From Roseiarcus sp963805295 (GTDB lineage: Bacteria; Pseudomonadota; Alphaproteobacteria; Rhizobiales; Beijerinckiaceae): a stretch of DNA of 64,000 nt. The notes under the pieces were generated by a model that saw only the letters and a program-made list of their open reading frames with translations, did not search any database and was not told the DNA's origin. Shown here one piece after another: positions 37,079 to 46,147 of the stretch. The stretch is from the NCBI GenBank assembly GCA_963805295.1, contig CAWDTW010000069.1, positions 62,001 through 126,000 of the forward strand, in the 5' to 3' direction. The translations under genes and the position numbers were made by a program. How positions within the stretch are numbered: the first letter of the stretch is position 1; every line of letters begins with the position of its first letter.

Positions 37079-37789
37079 TCAATGGTTCTCGTCGGGCGCT
37101 GCCGGTCCCCAAACCTGTTCGAGCGGTCCCGGCTCATCGAGCGGGTCTTCGTCCCCCCTCAGCGCAGGTTCGTCGTCGGGCCGCGGAACGCCGTAGTCCG
37201 AGGGCAGCTTGCCGTCGAACAGGCCGGCGGCCTGAAGCTCGTCGAGTCCCGGCAGGTCGCCGATCGCGTCCAGGCCGAACTGAATGAGGAATTCGGTCGT
37301 CGTGCCGTAGGTGATGGGCCTGCCCGGGGCCTTGCGCCGTCCGCGCATGCGCACCCATCCCGCCTCCATCAGGACGTCCAAGGCGCCTTTCGACACTGCG
37401 ACCCCGCGGATCTCCTCGATATCGGCGCGCGTGACCGGCTGGTGATAGGCGATGATGGCGAGCGTCTCGACGGCGGCGCGGGAAAGCTTGCGCTTTTCCT
37501 CTCCTTCGCGCGCGAGCAGCCACGAGAGGTCGTCGGCGGTGCGGAACGTCCAGCGCCGCGCGACCCTGACGAGATTGACGCCGCGGCCGGCGTAGAGGCG
37601 TTGCAGCTCCTCCATGACCGCCGCGACGCTCGCTCCGACGGACAGACGGGCCGCGATCGCCGATTCCTCGAGCGGCTCCGCCGACGCGAACACCATCGCC
37701 TCGGCGATGCGCACGTCCTCGGCGGTCGCGCGCGGCGCGGTCGTCTCGAACAGCTGCGCGACATTGGTCCCGCTTGTCATCCGGCCCAT
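37079..37789 (-). CDS. scpB: Segregation and condensation protein B
   Basis: Kleisin-associated winged-helix protein of the SMC-ScpAB condensin, 236 residues. Motifs: AEAMVFASAEPLEESAIAAR, RRWTFRTADDLSWLL, LSRAAVETLAIIAYHQPVTR, ADIEEIRGVAVSKGALDVL and PGRPITYGTTTEFLIQFGLD. A Pro/Asp/Glu-rich tail follows the fold. It starts 34 bases after scpA, so the pair is transcribed together. Confidence 0.95.
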   Translation of the reverse strand: MGRMTSGTNVAQLFETTAPRATAEDVRIAEAMVFASAEPLEESAIAARLSVGASVAAVMEELQRLYAGRGVNLVRVARRWTFRTADDLSWLLAREGEEKRKLSRAAVETLAIIAYHQPVTRADIEEIRGVAVSKGALDVLMEAGWVRMRGRRKAPGRPITYGTTTEFLIQFGLDAIGDLPGLDELQAAGLFDGKLPSDYGVPRPDDEPALRGDEDPLDEPGPLEQVWGPAAPDENH

Positions 37790-37823
37790 GGCTCACCTCG
37801 TCCGGCGCTGATGGGAGAGACGA

Positions 37824-38630
37824 TCACGAGGCGGCCCCGTCGGCGGAGGGCCGCGACGCCGCGCGGATCCAGATCGGCGCGAAGGTCTTCTCCTGGCGAA
37901 GCTCGATCTTTCCTTCCCGCACCAGTTCGAGCGACGCTGAAAACACGGAGGCGCGGGCGCTTCGACGCATCTTGGGATCGAGACAGGCCTCGATCAGCCA
38001 TTCGTCGAAGGCGGTCCAATCGCAGGCGCCGCCGATCAGCCGGGCCAGGGCCTCTCGCGCCTCGGCGAGCGACCAGACCTCGCGCGCCTTGAAACGCACC
38101 CGGGCGCGGGCGTGTTTTTGCGCCTGACGGGCGTAGGCCGAAAGAAGGTCGTAGAGATTGGCGTCGTAAGCGGAACGGCGCGAAATCTCCACCGCCTCGG
38201 GCTGGCCGCGGGCGAAAAAATCTCGTCCGAGGCGCGGGCGGTTGATCAGGAGTTCGGCGGCCTTGCGGATCGCCTCGAGCTTGCGCAGGCGTTGGGCGAG
38301 CGCTTCGGCGAGTTCGGAGGCGTCCGGCTCGGCCGCCTGCGGCGGGGCGGGCAACAGGAGGCGCGACTTTAGAAAGGCGAGCCAGGCGGCCATGACCAGA
38401 TAGTCGGCGGCCAGCTCCAGCCTCCATTTGCGCGCCGCCTCGATGAAGAGAAGATATTGCTCGGCGAGAGCCAGGACGGAAATGCGGGCGAGATCGACCT
38501 TCTGGCGCCGGGCCAGTTCGAGCAAAAGGTCGAGAGGGCCCTCGAAGCCGTCGAGATCGACCGTGAACGCGGGCTCGCCGGTCGCCGCCTCGGCGTCGAA
38601 ATCGCTACGAAACTCTACCGCCCCAGACAC
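37824..38630 (-). CDS. scpA: Segregation and condensation protein A (kleisin)
   Basis: 268 residues. N-terminal kleisin motif FEGPLDLLLELARRQKVDLA and ISVLALAEQYLLFIEAARKW, followed by LAADYLVMAAWLAFLKSRLL; the C-terminal winged-helix end (VSASLELVREGKIELRQEKT-like: FSASLELVREGKIELRQEK) contacts SMC. Upstream of scpB in the usual order. No nagZ or tatA gene, frequent neighbours in this order of bacteria, is visible in the 447 bases upstream. Confidence 0.95.
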   Translation of the reverse strand: MSGAVEFRSDFDAEAATGEPAFTVDLDGFEGPLDLLLELARRQKVDLARISVLALAEQYLLFIEAARKWRLELAADYLVMAAWLAFLKSRLLLPAPPQAAEPDASELAEALAQRLRKLEAIRKAAELLINRPRLGRDFFARGQPEAVEISRRSAYDANLYDLLSAYARQAQKHARARVRFKAREVWSLAEAREALARLIGGACDWTAFDEWLIEACLDPKMRRSARASVFSASLELVREGKIELRQEKTFAPIWIRAASRPSADGAAS

Positions 38631-39077
38631 GAATCACCTCTGCTGCCCGCCCGTGTCTTGGCGCAGCGCGGCCGAGGGGGCAAGGGCCGGTTCGACGCCA
38701 GGAGGCGGACGAATCCGGCAAGGACCATCGGTCATTAACCAAGCCGAGCGAAAGTCGCCGCGGAGCGGCGCCGCCTGTCGTCATCCAGAATTTGCGCTAT
38801 CCTCCTTCTCTTGTAATGGGTTAACTGTGCTTGTTGAGGTCAATTATGAGAACCGAGGCAACGAATTCGCAATGAATTCATTGACAATTGCAATTGGAGC
38901 GCGACAAATTAGCGTTCAGGCCGTCGGTCGGACCTTCCGGCCAACCAGACGCCCCGTCGGGAGCTCGGCTCCGCCGCATCTTACGGGCTTCTGCGGGGCG
39001 GGCCGGCGGGAACGCGGTGTGGAATGGCCCACTCCCCCGCGTTCCGCCGGCCGCTCTCGTCTCGGCCGCCCCGGCCG
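38631..39077. other. Intergenic region between lexA and scpA
   Basis: 447 bases without a convincing gene. It contains the promoter region of scpA on the right-to-left strand and a large hairpin at 39001-39052 described separately. Confidence 0.5.
39001..39052 (-). terminator. Large hairpin downstream of lexA
   Basis: GGCCGGCGGGAACGCGG pairs with CCGCGTTCCGCCGGCC (16 bp, one bulged G, 19-base loop), 26 bases after the lexA stop. No T-run, but its strength and position suggest a transcription end or an mRNA 3' protector. Confidence 0.6.
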
Positions 39078-39782
39078 TCAGTAGCGCCGGATGAGGCTGA
39101 CCATCTTCCCCTGCACCCGGACCCGGTCCGGTCCGAAAATCCGCGTTTCGTAGGCCGGATTGGCCGCTTCGAGGGCGATCGAGGCGCCGCGCCTGCGCAG
39201 GCGCTTGAGGGTCGCCTCCTCCTCGTCGATCAGCGCGACGACGATATCGCCGGTTTCGGCCGTATCCTGCCTTCGAATGATCACGGTGTCGTTTTCGAAA
39301 ATGCCGGCCTCGATCATCGAATCGCCGCGCACCTCGAGGGCGAAATGCTCGCCGCTGCCCAGAAAATCCGGCGGCATCGCGATCGTCTCCAGCCGCGTCT
39401 GGATCGCCGCGATCGGGGTGCCGGCGGCGATGCGGCCCATCAGCGGCACCATGACCGGAGGCTGGGCGTCGTATTCGCGGGAGGACTGGGGCGCGCGCAG
39501 CCGTCCGAGATTCCCGTTGATGACGCTCGGCGAGAATTTCTGCGGCCGCGGCGCGGCGACCGTCGCGGATTCGGGCAGCCTCAGCACTTCGATCGCCCGC
39601 GCGCGGTTGGCGAGCCGCCGGATGAAGCCGCGCTCCTCGAGCGCCATGATGAGGCGGTGGATGCCCGACTTCGAGCGCAGCGCCAACGCGTCCTTCATCT
39701 CGTCGAAGGACGGCGGAACGCCCTCCTCCTGGAGGCGCTGGTGAATGAAGCGCAACAATTCGCTCTGCTTCCTGGTCAGCAT
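39078..39782 (-). CDS. lexA: SOS repressor LexA
   Basis: 234 residues. N-terminal winged helix MLTRKQSELLRFIHQRLQEE, FDEMKDALALRSKSGIHRLI and EERGFIRRLANRARAIEVL; the C-terminal S24 domain has the Ala-Gly cleavage site in GRIAAGTPIAA, the catalytic Ser in LEVRGDSMIEAGIFENDTVI and the Lys in EATLKRLRRRGASIALEAAN. A GTTC-N7-GTTC box lies about 100 bases upstream, the form of SOS box used by alphaproteobacteria, so autoregulation is expected. Confidence 0.97.
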   Translation of the reverse strand: MLTRKQSELLRFIHQRLQEEGVPPSFDEMKDALALRSKSGIHRLIMALEERGFIRRLANRARAIEVLRLPESATVAAPRPQKFSPSVINGNLGRLRAPQSSREYDAQPPVMVPLMGRIAAGTPIAAIQTRLETIAMPPDFLGSGEHFALEVRGDSMIEAGIFENDTVIIRRQDTAETGDIVVALIDEEEATLKRLRRRGASIALEAANPAYETRIFGPDRVRVQGKMVSLIRRY

Positions 39783-39882
39783 CTTAAATCTCCGGGCGGC
39801 CCGCCGCGACTCGGATGGTTCTCTGCGAAGGCGGCGGGAGAATCGCCGCGAGCCCTAAACAAACCGCGAACGAACGCTAGCC

Positions 39883-39897
39883 GTTCACGCTGTGTTC
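39883..39897. promoter_or_regulatory. Alphaproteobacterial SOS box
   Basis: GTTC-ACGCTGT-GTTC fits GTTC-N7-GTTC exactly, 101 bases upstream of the lexA ATG. A GAACGAAC block at 39868-39875 lies beside it and may widen the operator. Confidence 0.85.
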
Positions 39898-39952
39898 GGC
39901 AAGCGGAATTTGCAAAGGGGCCGCGGCCGCGAAATGCGCGCCGCCGGAGGCT

Positions 39953-40057
39953 GTGGGCATCAAGGAATTCCAAGCTTTGCCGAACGATTTCCAAACCCGC
40001 CGGAACGAAATCCAAGCCGGGCGGAACGAAATCCAAATTTTTCGGAACGAATTCCAA
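39953..40057 (-). repeat. 21-bp tandem repeat array B, beside the HTH gene
   Basis: Five 21-bp units read on the minus strand: 40037-40057, 40016-40036, 39995-40015, 39974-39994, and a degenerate 39953-39973. Unit order mirrors array A: the first ends in an A-rich CGRAAAAAT-like end in both, the middle ones end CCCGGC/GCGGGT, the last starts TTGGAATTCCTT. The HTH gene's stop lies 20-odd bases before the first unit. Confidence 0.87.
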
Positions 40058-40076
40058 ATCCATGATTCTCTGTTTT

Positions 40077-40607
40077 TCAAGGACTTACACCCGAATCGGA
40101 CGCTTTTTCCGCGTCCGCGGCGCACGAGGGCCCGGCGGCGGCGGGCGGGTTGGCGGCGGTCTGCTTCGCCGCCTTGCGGGCCTTCTCGGCCTCGATGCGG
40201 GCGGCGACGCGGTTCATCTTGGCGAGCAACCGCTCCCGCGCGGCGTCGTCGTAGACGTGTTTCGCGGCTCCCGCCTTGTGGTGGCGGTCGAGTCGCTCGA
40301 GAACGTCGAGGTAGGGCGCGATCGCCTTGAGGTCGCCCGCGGCGATCGCCCTGGCGGCGACAGCATGGGCGGTCTCGAGCCGCATGAGCTGAAGCAGCGC
40401 ATGATCCTGCGCCGTGTCGACCCCCTGCCGCTCGAGGGCGTCGCTGACGATCTTCCGCACGCGCCGTTCGCTCACGCGCTCCTCGCGCGCGATGTCTCTG
40501 TAGGCCCAGCCCAGGCGCAGCCGCGCAAAAATGCGCTCCCGCCGCAGGGCCTTGGCGTAAGGGTTGAGCCGCGGCCGCGCCGGTTGGGCGCCCGTCTCCG
40601 CCTCCAT
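40077..40607 (-). CDS. Helix-turn-helix protein of unknown role, linked to repeat array B
   Basis: 176 residues, no signal or membrane segment. RLRLGWAYRDIAREERVSER followed by RVRKIVSDAL (about residues 30-60) looks like a sigma-70 region 4 or resolvase-type HTH; the middle (HALLQLMRLETAHAVAARAI, IAPYLDVLERLDRHHKAGAA) is helical, as is RERLLAKMNRVAARIEAEKA. It ends KASDSGVSP. Its stop leads directly into the 21-bp array. The matching tail (NSGVTP-stop) before array A suggests that gene end and array travel together. Function unknown. Confidence 0.75.
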   Translation of the reverse strand: MEAETGAQPARPRLNPYAKALRRERIFARLRLGWAYRDIAREERVSERRVRKIVSDALERQGVDTAQDHALLQLMRLETAHAVAARAIAAGDLKAIAPYLDVLERLDRHHKAGAAKHVYDDAARERLLAKMNRVAARIEAEKARKAAKQTAANPPAAAGPSCAADAEKASDSGVSP

Positions 40608-41191
40608 GTCCGCTTTTGCTTTCCGCCGGGGCTTGCAGCGCTGTCTTCGAAACTCTGGAGCCTAGCACGAGTTTCGAAAAACGGAAAGGGAAAAGAGATT
40701 TTCGGCATAGTCGCAGCGCGCGGCGAGCGAAAAGGGTTCCGCGCCGGTCGCCCTGTTGGTAGCACACGATATATCCGGTTTAAGATAACTCCCGCGCTGT
40801 TTCGCTCATTCGGGACAAACCGCTTGTAAAGCGCACCGTCAGCGGAACCCAAGGACTCCTCGGCGGTCGCAATTGGCGCTCCGCGCATGGGCGGCTCCTG
40901 GGTCGACGCTAAAAAGGGAAGCATAGCAGGGCTCCCTCATTTGCACATCGTTTGTTCTCGCAGCAAAGGCAACCTCTTGAAAACGCGGCCGGATTACTGC
41001 GCCTCTCCAAGGGGGTTGCGCGACGCAGGCAGCGCCGGCATAGTCCTTGGCGCGATCCGAACCAGCAGAGGCAGGTCGGGCAGGGCACGGCATCGGCGGA
41101 ACTCGGCAGGGTCTGGCGAGTTGGCTTAAATGCGTCGGGGCTTCCGGCTCGCGTGTCGCCGAGATCGAAACACGCCGAAAGGGTCAGGCGG
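40608..41191. other. Intergenic region without recognisable genes
   Basis: 584 bases. Contains the promoter of the HTH gene on the left and of the RlpA-like gene on the right. Frames across it show no family motif. Confidence 0.5.
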
Positions 41192-41500
41192 ATGCGAAGT
41201 GTCGTTCTTTTCTGCGCGATGCTGTGCGGATTTACCGGCGCGGCGTCGGCGGGAGAACAGGGATTGGCGTCATATTTTCACTATTCGCGTTCCGCCGGAC
41301 TGACTGCGGCGCATCCCAGCCTGCCGATCGGGTCACAGGTGCGAGTCGTCAACCTGGACAACGGCCGCAGCGCGGTCGTCACGATCGTTGGCCGCGGCCC
41401 GTTCATCCGCGGCCGGGTCATCGACGTTTCGATCGAAGCCGCCGTCGCGCTCGGCTTCCGGCAAGCGGGAGTCGCTCATGTGCGGATTGATCGGATTTAG
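41192..41500 (+). CDS. RlpA-like double-psi beta-barrel protein, short form
   Basis: 102 residues: signal peptide MRSVVLFCAMLCGFTGAASA and then almost exactly one DPBB domain (GLASYFHYSRSAGLTAAHPS, LPIGSQVRVVNLDNGRSAVV, TIVGRGPFIRGRVIDVSIEA, AVALGFRQAGVAHVRIDRI). RlpA proteins cut peptidoglycan strands lacking stem peptides; the catalytic Asp (VIDVS) and His (AAHPS) positions are kept. There is no SPOR domain and the barrel's GxWYG start is replaced by GLASYF. Periplasmic. Confidence 0.85.
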   Translation: MRSVVLFCAMLCGFTGAASAGEQGLASYFHYSRSAGLTAAHPSLPIGSQVRVVNLDNGRSAVVTIVGRGPFIRGRVIDVSIEAAVALGFRQAGVAHVRIDRI

Positions 41501-41734
41501 CCGCACCGAGCGAGAGGCCGGCTAGTCGTCGCCATCGAGCGGTCGCCCGCGACAAGGCGCACTCTCATGATCGACAAGAAATCTGCGCGCGATCCAGGAA
41601 CACTGACCGGTGGCAATTACGGTGCTTTAGCCCTTGCGAGATCGTGCGCGGACGCCACAATACTCCCCTCCAAATGGCCGAAGTCCCAACCGTCGCTGAG
41701 GGCTTCAAAGGCGCGCGAACAGTCGAATATTTAA

Positions 41735-42724
41735 GACCGGGGCTCTGAAGGCTTTTTCGCAGCGCTTGCTCGAAGGCCAACTGCGATTGTCTTTGCTTTT
41801 TTGCGGACGTGCGAGTATTCGCCCTCCTTGTCGGTGGAGGTCGACCTCACGCTCCTGTGCGCTATGCGCGCAGCATCGTCCCTGCTCCAGGACCGCACAA
41901 TCCGGCGCAATATCGATAACCCCGCCTACACCATGCTGAGAGACTTCGCGGGTCTTATAAGGAACCACATCATGGTCGACGAGGCGACGGACTTTTCGCC
42001 AATCCAGCTTGCCTGCATGGGCGCGCTGACAAGTCCGGGGGTTCGGTCGTTCTTCGCGTGTGGCGACTTTAACCAGCGCGTCACCATGTGGGCCAGCCGC
42101 TCAAGAGACGAAATGCGCTGGGCTTTCCCGCAGATCGAAGTCCGGCCCATTCAAGTAAGCTACCGTCATAGCCGCCAGCTCAACCAGCTGGCGACGGAAA
42201 TCGTCCGCCTCTGCGCCGGGAAGACGGTCGAGGTTGCACTACCCCAGGACGTTGATAATGAAGGTGTGTCGCCGGTGCTGGGTTCCGATCTCGCGAAACG
42301 CGAAGATATCATCAATTGGCTGGCGCTCCGAATTATCGAAATAGAGAAGCTTACGAAGCCGCTGCCATCGGTCGCGGTGCTGGTGAACGATGAAGCGGAA
42401 GTGGGGCCGCTGGCGGACGGGCTGAAGGCTGTGCTCGAGGATCAGAACCTCAATGTCGTGGCGTGCTACAAAGGCCAGTTCGCTGGGCAGGAGAAGGATA
42501 TTCGCGTGTTCGACGTGCAGCACATCAAAGGTTTGGAATTCGAGGCCGTGTTTTTCGTAGGCGTGGATGAATTGGCCACCTTACGGCCGGAACTCTTCGA
42601 CAAATATCTGTATGTGGGCGCCACTCGAGCCGCCACCTATCTCGGACCGACCTGCAGGAGCGCCAGCCTGCCGCAGATGATTGAATCACTGCAACACAGC
42701 TTCGCCGCGGATTGGCGGCATTGA
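41735..42724 (+). pseudogene. UvrD/Rep-type helicase, 5'-truncated
   Basis: The reading frame encodes the second half of a superfamily 1 helicase: motif II HIMVDEATDFSPIQL, motif III FFACGDFNQRV, motif IV YRHSRQLNQLATEI, motif V VQHIKGLEFEAVFFVG and motif VI YVGATRAATYLG. The Walker A domain is absent and the frame is open only from 41735. It also ends soon after motif VI. Upstream 41501-41734 holds no recognisable helicase sequence. It could be a stand-alone domain, but a truncated gene is more likely; some members partner with nucleases in defence. Confidence 0.7.
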
Positions 42725-42848
42725 GCGACCGCAACGCCGGGAGATCGACGGGAGGCGATGAAAATTGTGTCTGATTGACGCGTTCGTCATCACAGCCGCC
42801 GAACGGGCGCCTTGCGAAGGTCGTTAGAAATGGGCCGCCGGCCCACCC

Positions 42849-43502
42849 TCAATTCAACCTCATTTCCGGCGGCTCGCCCTCGATGATGAGTTTCGCGCCG
42901 GTCGCCTTGAGGATGTCGGCGATCGAGGCGCCCGGGCCGCGTTCGCGCAGCACGAGCCCCTTTTCGGTCGGCTCGATCACCGCGAGTTCCGTGACGATGA
43001 GGCTGACGCGCCGGGTCGCGGTCAAAGGCAGGGAGCATCGCTCGACGATCTTGTGGCTGCCCTTGGCGGTATGGACCATGGAGACGATGACGCGGCGGGC
43101 GCCGCAGACGAGGTCCATCGCGCCGCCCATTCCGGGAACCATCTTGCCCGGCACCATCCAGTTGGCGAGATAGCCGCGCTCGTCGACTTCGAGGCCGCCG
43201 AGCACCGTCATGTCGAGATGGCCACCGCGGATGAGGCCGAAGCTCATGGCGCTGTCGATCGAGGCGGCGCCCGGCATGGCGGTGACGAAGCCGCCGCCCG
43301 CGTCGGTGAGATCCGGATCCTCCATGCCCTCTGGCGGGCGGGGTCCGAGGCCGATGACGCCGTTCTCCGCCTGGAAGAAAACGTGCATGTCCTTCGGCAG
43401 GTAATTGGCGACCAGGCTCGGCAGTCCGATGCCGAGATTGACCAGCATCTCCGGTTTCACCTCCTGGGCGACGCGGCGCGCGATGATGTCCTTGGCGTCC
43501 AT
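42849..43502 (-). CDS. scoB: 3-oxoacid CoA-transferase subunit B
   Basis: 217 residues. Catalytic Glu in FFQAENGVIGLGPRP (the QAENG motif), then DAGGGFVTAMPGAASIDSAM, GGHLDMTVLGGLEVDERGYL and MGGAMDLVCGARRVIVSMVH. With subunit A it moves CoA between succinyl-CoA (or acetyl-CoA) and acetoacetate. Its ATG shares one base with the stop of subunit A, so translation is coupled. A short TGGGCC/GGCCCA hairpin (42831-42845) lies just past the stop. Confidence 0.93.
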   Translation of the reverse strand: MDAKDIIARRVAQEVKPEMLVNLGIGLPSLVANYLPKDMHVFFQAENGVIGLGPRPPEGMEDPDLTDAGGGFVTAMPGAASIDSAMSFGLIRGGHLDMTVLGGLEVDERGYLANWMVPGKMVPGMGGAMDLVCGARRVIVSMVHTAKGSHKIVERCSLPLTATRRVSLIVTELAVIEPTEKGLVLRERGPGASIADILKATGAKLIIEGEPPEMRLN

Positions 43503-44155
43503 CAGAAGGCCCTTTCGACAAGATGGGTGACGAGCACGCCCGGCGTCTTCACGGCGTCGGGCGAAATGACGCCGACCGGCACGATCGTCTGCGGCTCGGC
43601 GATGACCACGTCGCCGGCGAGCGCCATGATCGGATTGAAGTTGTGCGCGGTCAGCGAATATTCGAGATTGCCGTAATAGTCGGCCGACTTGGCGCCGATG
43701 AGGGCGAAGTCGCCGCGGATCGGCTTCTCCAAGAGGAAGAGCTTGCCGTCGACTTCGACGGTCTGCTTGCCCTTCTCGACCAGGGTGCCGATGCCGGTCG
43801 CGGTCAGGACGCCGCCGAGTCCGACCCCGCCGGCCCGGATGCGTTCGATGAGCGTGCCCTGCGGCGCGAGCTCGACCTCGATTTCGCCGGAAATCATCTT
43901 CGCCTGGGTCTCGGGGTTGAGGCCGATATGCGAGGCGATCAGTTTCGAGACCGCGCCCGCGCTGATGAGCTTGCCGATGCCCTTGCCGGGCATCGCGGTG
44001 TCGTTGGCGATGACCGTCAGGCCCTTGGCGCCCCGCTTGACCAGCGCGTCGATCAGGCGATGGGGCGAACCCACGCCCATGAAGCCGCCGATGAGGCATA
44101 TCGCCCCGTCGGGGATCAGCGCCGCCGCCGCTTCGGCGGTAATCGCGACTTTCAT
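43502..44155 (-). CDS. scoA: 3-oxoacid CoA-transferase subunit A
   Basis: 217 residues. CoA-binding pattern GAICLIGGFMGVGSPHRLID, then GLTVIANDTAMPGKGIGKLI, IGLNPETQAKMISGEIEVEL and TGIGTLVEKGKQTVEVDGK. It is the first gene of a two-gene operon; 400 bases without a gene lie upstream. SCOT-type enzymes feed ketone bodies or polyhydroxybutyrate products into central metabolism; no PHB genes are adjacent. Substrate choice between succinyl- and acetyl-CoA is not readable. Confidence 0.93.
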   Translation of the reverse strand: MKVAITAEAAAALIPDGAICLIGGFMGVGSPHRLIDALVKRGAKGLTVIANDTAMPGKGIGKLISAGAVSKLIASHIGLNPETQAKMISGEIEVELAPQGTLIERIRAGGVGLGGVLTATGIGTLVEKGKQTVEVDGKLFLLEKPIRGDFALIGAKSADYYGNLEYSLTAHNFNPIMALAGDVVIAEPQTIVPVGVISPDAVKTPGVLVTHLVERAF

Positions 44156-44555
44156 CTGCGTCCCCTCTTTCCCTCGCCCGGTCGCCCGCTCGTCGCGCGC
44201 ATGCACTTCCGTACCCGAATTCCGGGCGGGACGAAACCCGGTGGGGCGCAGCCTTTTATCGCGGTCGGGCGATAACGCGCCGCATCGTCGCCGCCCGGAC
44301 TGACAGCCGTGTGATGGTTGACGGCGCTGCTTAATTCGTTCGACGCCTTGCGGGCGGAGCATTCCGGCGGGGACATCCTCGTCCTCGAAGCCGCCGAGAC
44401 GACGCCGATGACCGAAGGCGCCCTGCATGCCGGCGACAGCGCGGTCGCACGCGCGTGCGGCGGCGGTGTGCGGCTCGATTATCAGCCTGCGGTATTGCAA
44501 TCTCAGCAGAGTGCGCTTTGCAATGCGCGAGCCCCACGACCGGGAGGAGGGCGCG
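44156..44555. other. Divergent intergenic region
   Basis: 400 bases that should hold the scoA promoter and that of the small membrane-protein gene. No gene or convincing binding site seen. Confidence 0.45.
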
Positions 44556-44978
44556 ATGTCGCAGTGCGACCCGAAGGACACCGTCGAAATCATCAAGGGC
44601 GTGGTCGAGATCGCGGGGTTTCTCGTCGCCATCCTCTATTTTGGCTACCGGCTCCTCGCCGGCATGTTCGTCTTGGGGCGCCTCGAGACGGAACTCGTCT
44701 CGGACACGCCCTTTGCCGACAAATGTTTGGTGCGAAGCACGCTGAAATTGAAGAATGTTGGCGAGGCGACACTCAAGGTGACGGACGCCCGTCTGTCGAC
44801 TTTCGAAGTTGATGCGAGAGGGCGCACCAAACGCTGGCCAGAACAAAAGACGGAAGCGCAACCATTCATCGATCAACGCGACTTGGCGGACCTCGATTTC
44901 CAGCGGCTGTCTGTCCCCCCAAAACAAGGGGGAAGATGGAGAATCACCAAGCGGAGGACAAAAAAATCCCATGGCTGA
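44556..44978 (+). CDS. Small membrane-anchored hypothetical protein
   Basis: 140 residues. One transmembrane helix near the N-terminus (GVVEIAGFLVAILYFGYRLL, about residues 14-33), followed by a cytoplasmic or periplasmic beta-type domain (LVRSTLKLKNVGEATLKVTD) and a basic C-terminus (TKRRTKKSHG). The ATG follows GGGAGGAGGG. I do not recognise the family; no partner gene is evident. Confidence 0.6.
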   Translation: MSQCDPKDTVEIIKGVVEIAGFLVAILYFGYRLLAGMFVLGRLETELVSDTPFADKCLVRSTLKLKNVGEATLKVTDARLSTFEVDARGRTKRWPEQKTEAQPFIDQRDLADLDFQRLSVPPKQGGRWRITKRRTKKSHG

Positions 44979-45116
44979 ACATCGAGCCGGCAGGCTCGCA
45001 ACGCCGGGAATTTGTGCAACGCTTGGACCCGGGCTCTATAAGTTGGAATTTCGGCTGATCGCTTACCCGTTGTTTGGCCGAGGCAAATTCATTCTATCAT
45101 TCCTTTTCTTTCCCTT

Positions 45117-45822
45117 TTGGCTAATGGCTTACCAGTTTTACCTCATCTCATTAACAAATCGGGGCAGTGGGTTGCAATTTCCATCGTCGAGTCCAGGTCC
45201 TCACAGGAGGGTAGGATCGGAATCCTGGCGTATGGCTCTTTAATTGACGATCCCGGACAAGAGATACTGGCCGCGACAGAGAATATCCTTGTCGCAGACG
45301 TCAAGACGCCTTTCCGAGTCGAGTTTGCGCGCAAGAGTTCGAAACGCGCGGATGCGCCGACGCTTGTTCCGGTACACAAGGGAGGAGCACAGGTTCCCGC
45401 GCGTATTTTCGTGCTGCGTCAGGAAATTTCCGAGCAGCGGGCGAAGGACATGCTGTGGCGGCGGCAGACCCGAACAGAAGATAAAACGCAGACGTACACC
45501 CCTCCTTCACAGGAACCCGGAATTCGACGACGTTCTCGTGGAGGCAGTTCATAGTCTCTTCGGCGTGCAGACGCTCTTTTACACCCGCCTTCGAGCCAAC
45601 ATCGACCCACTCAAGCCGGATGAACTTGCCAAACTTGCCTGGCACAGCGCGCGCTCGACCGCCATCCCCCCAGGATCCGATGGGATTAGCTACCTCATCG
45701 CAGCGAAACGCAACGGAATCGTCACGCCGCTGTCGGCCGCGTACGAACAAGAAATCAAAAGCCTCGCCAGCGGACAAAGCCTGGAGGAAGCGAGAGAGAT
45801 GGCTCGGCGCAGCGCTAGATAG
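45117..45822 (+). CDS. Gamma-glutamylcyclotransferase-like protein, one frameshift
   Basis: The N-terminal part has the fold signature IGILAYGSLIDDPG, then TPFRVEFARKSSKRADAPTL and GAQVPARIFVLRQE. Near 45500-45525 the frame moves and continues NPEFDDVLVEAVHSLFGVQT, LKPDELAKLAWHSARSTAIP and DGISYLIAAKRNGIVTPLSA to a TAG at 45820. Family enzymes make 5-oxoproline from gamma-glutamyl amines. The start is unclear: AGGAGG lies just before IGILAYGSL, but no ATG/GTG/TTG is there; TTG 45117 is the first in-frame start. Lower GC than its neighbours hints at transfer. Confidence 0.6.
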
Positions 45823-46019
45823 TCCCGTCGATAAACACTTGTTTTTTAGCAAGGATTGAGCGGCGTCGAACACAGTTTTGGTCGTGAGAGAGTTGGTTTT
45901 TGCGAGGGATGTGACGGCTTCGGAGGGCGCGGCTGGTCTGGAGAGGCAGAAAGCTCATGGGACTGGCGCCGGTGACGAAGCTGGTCAAGCTACTGCATTG
46001 GCGGGTAGGATGGAGAAGT

Positions 46020-46147
46020 CAGTTAGGTTTGAGCCGGGCGAAGAGCGCGAGATTGAAGGCGACGACTGAGGACCAGACATAAGCGTTGAAGTGGCTCGAG
46101 CCCGCGCCAAGTGCAGCGCGCCAAGCCGAAGCTGAGCTTTATCCACG
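46020..46147 (-). pseudogene. ISNCY-type transposase, C-terminal piece
   Basis: The minus strand reads WIKLSFGLARCTWRGL and, one frame on, HFNAYVWSSVVAFNLALFAR and LKPN-stop. This is the end of the transposase whose main part is at 47581-48797. Confidence 0.8.

Noticed and set aside
35551..37287. A 578-codon plus-strand gene over dinB and eipB
   Set aside because: Only the part up to about 36140 matches DinB; the rest is antisense to eipB.
41735..42724. Defence system built on the helicase
   Set aside because: No nuclease or other partner gene adjoins it; neighbours are a CoA-transferase and an RlpA-like gene.
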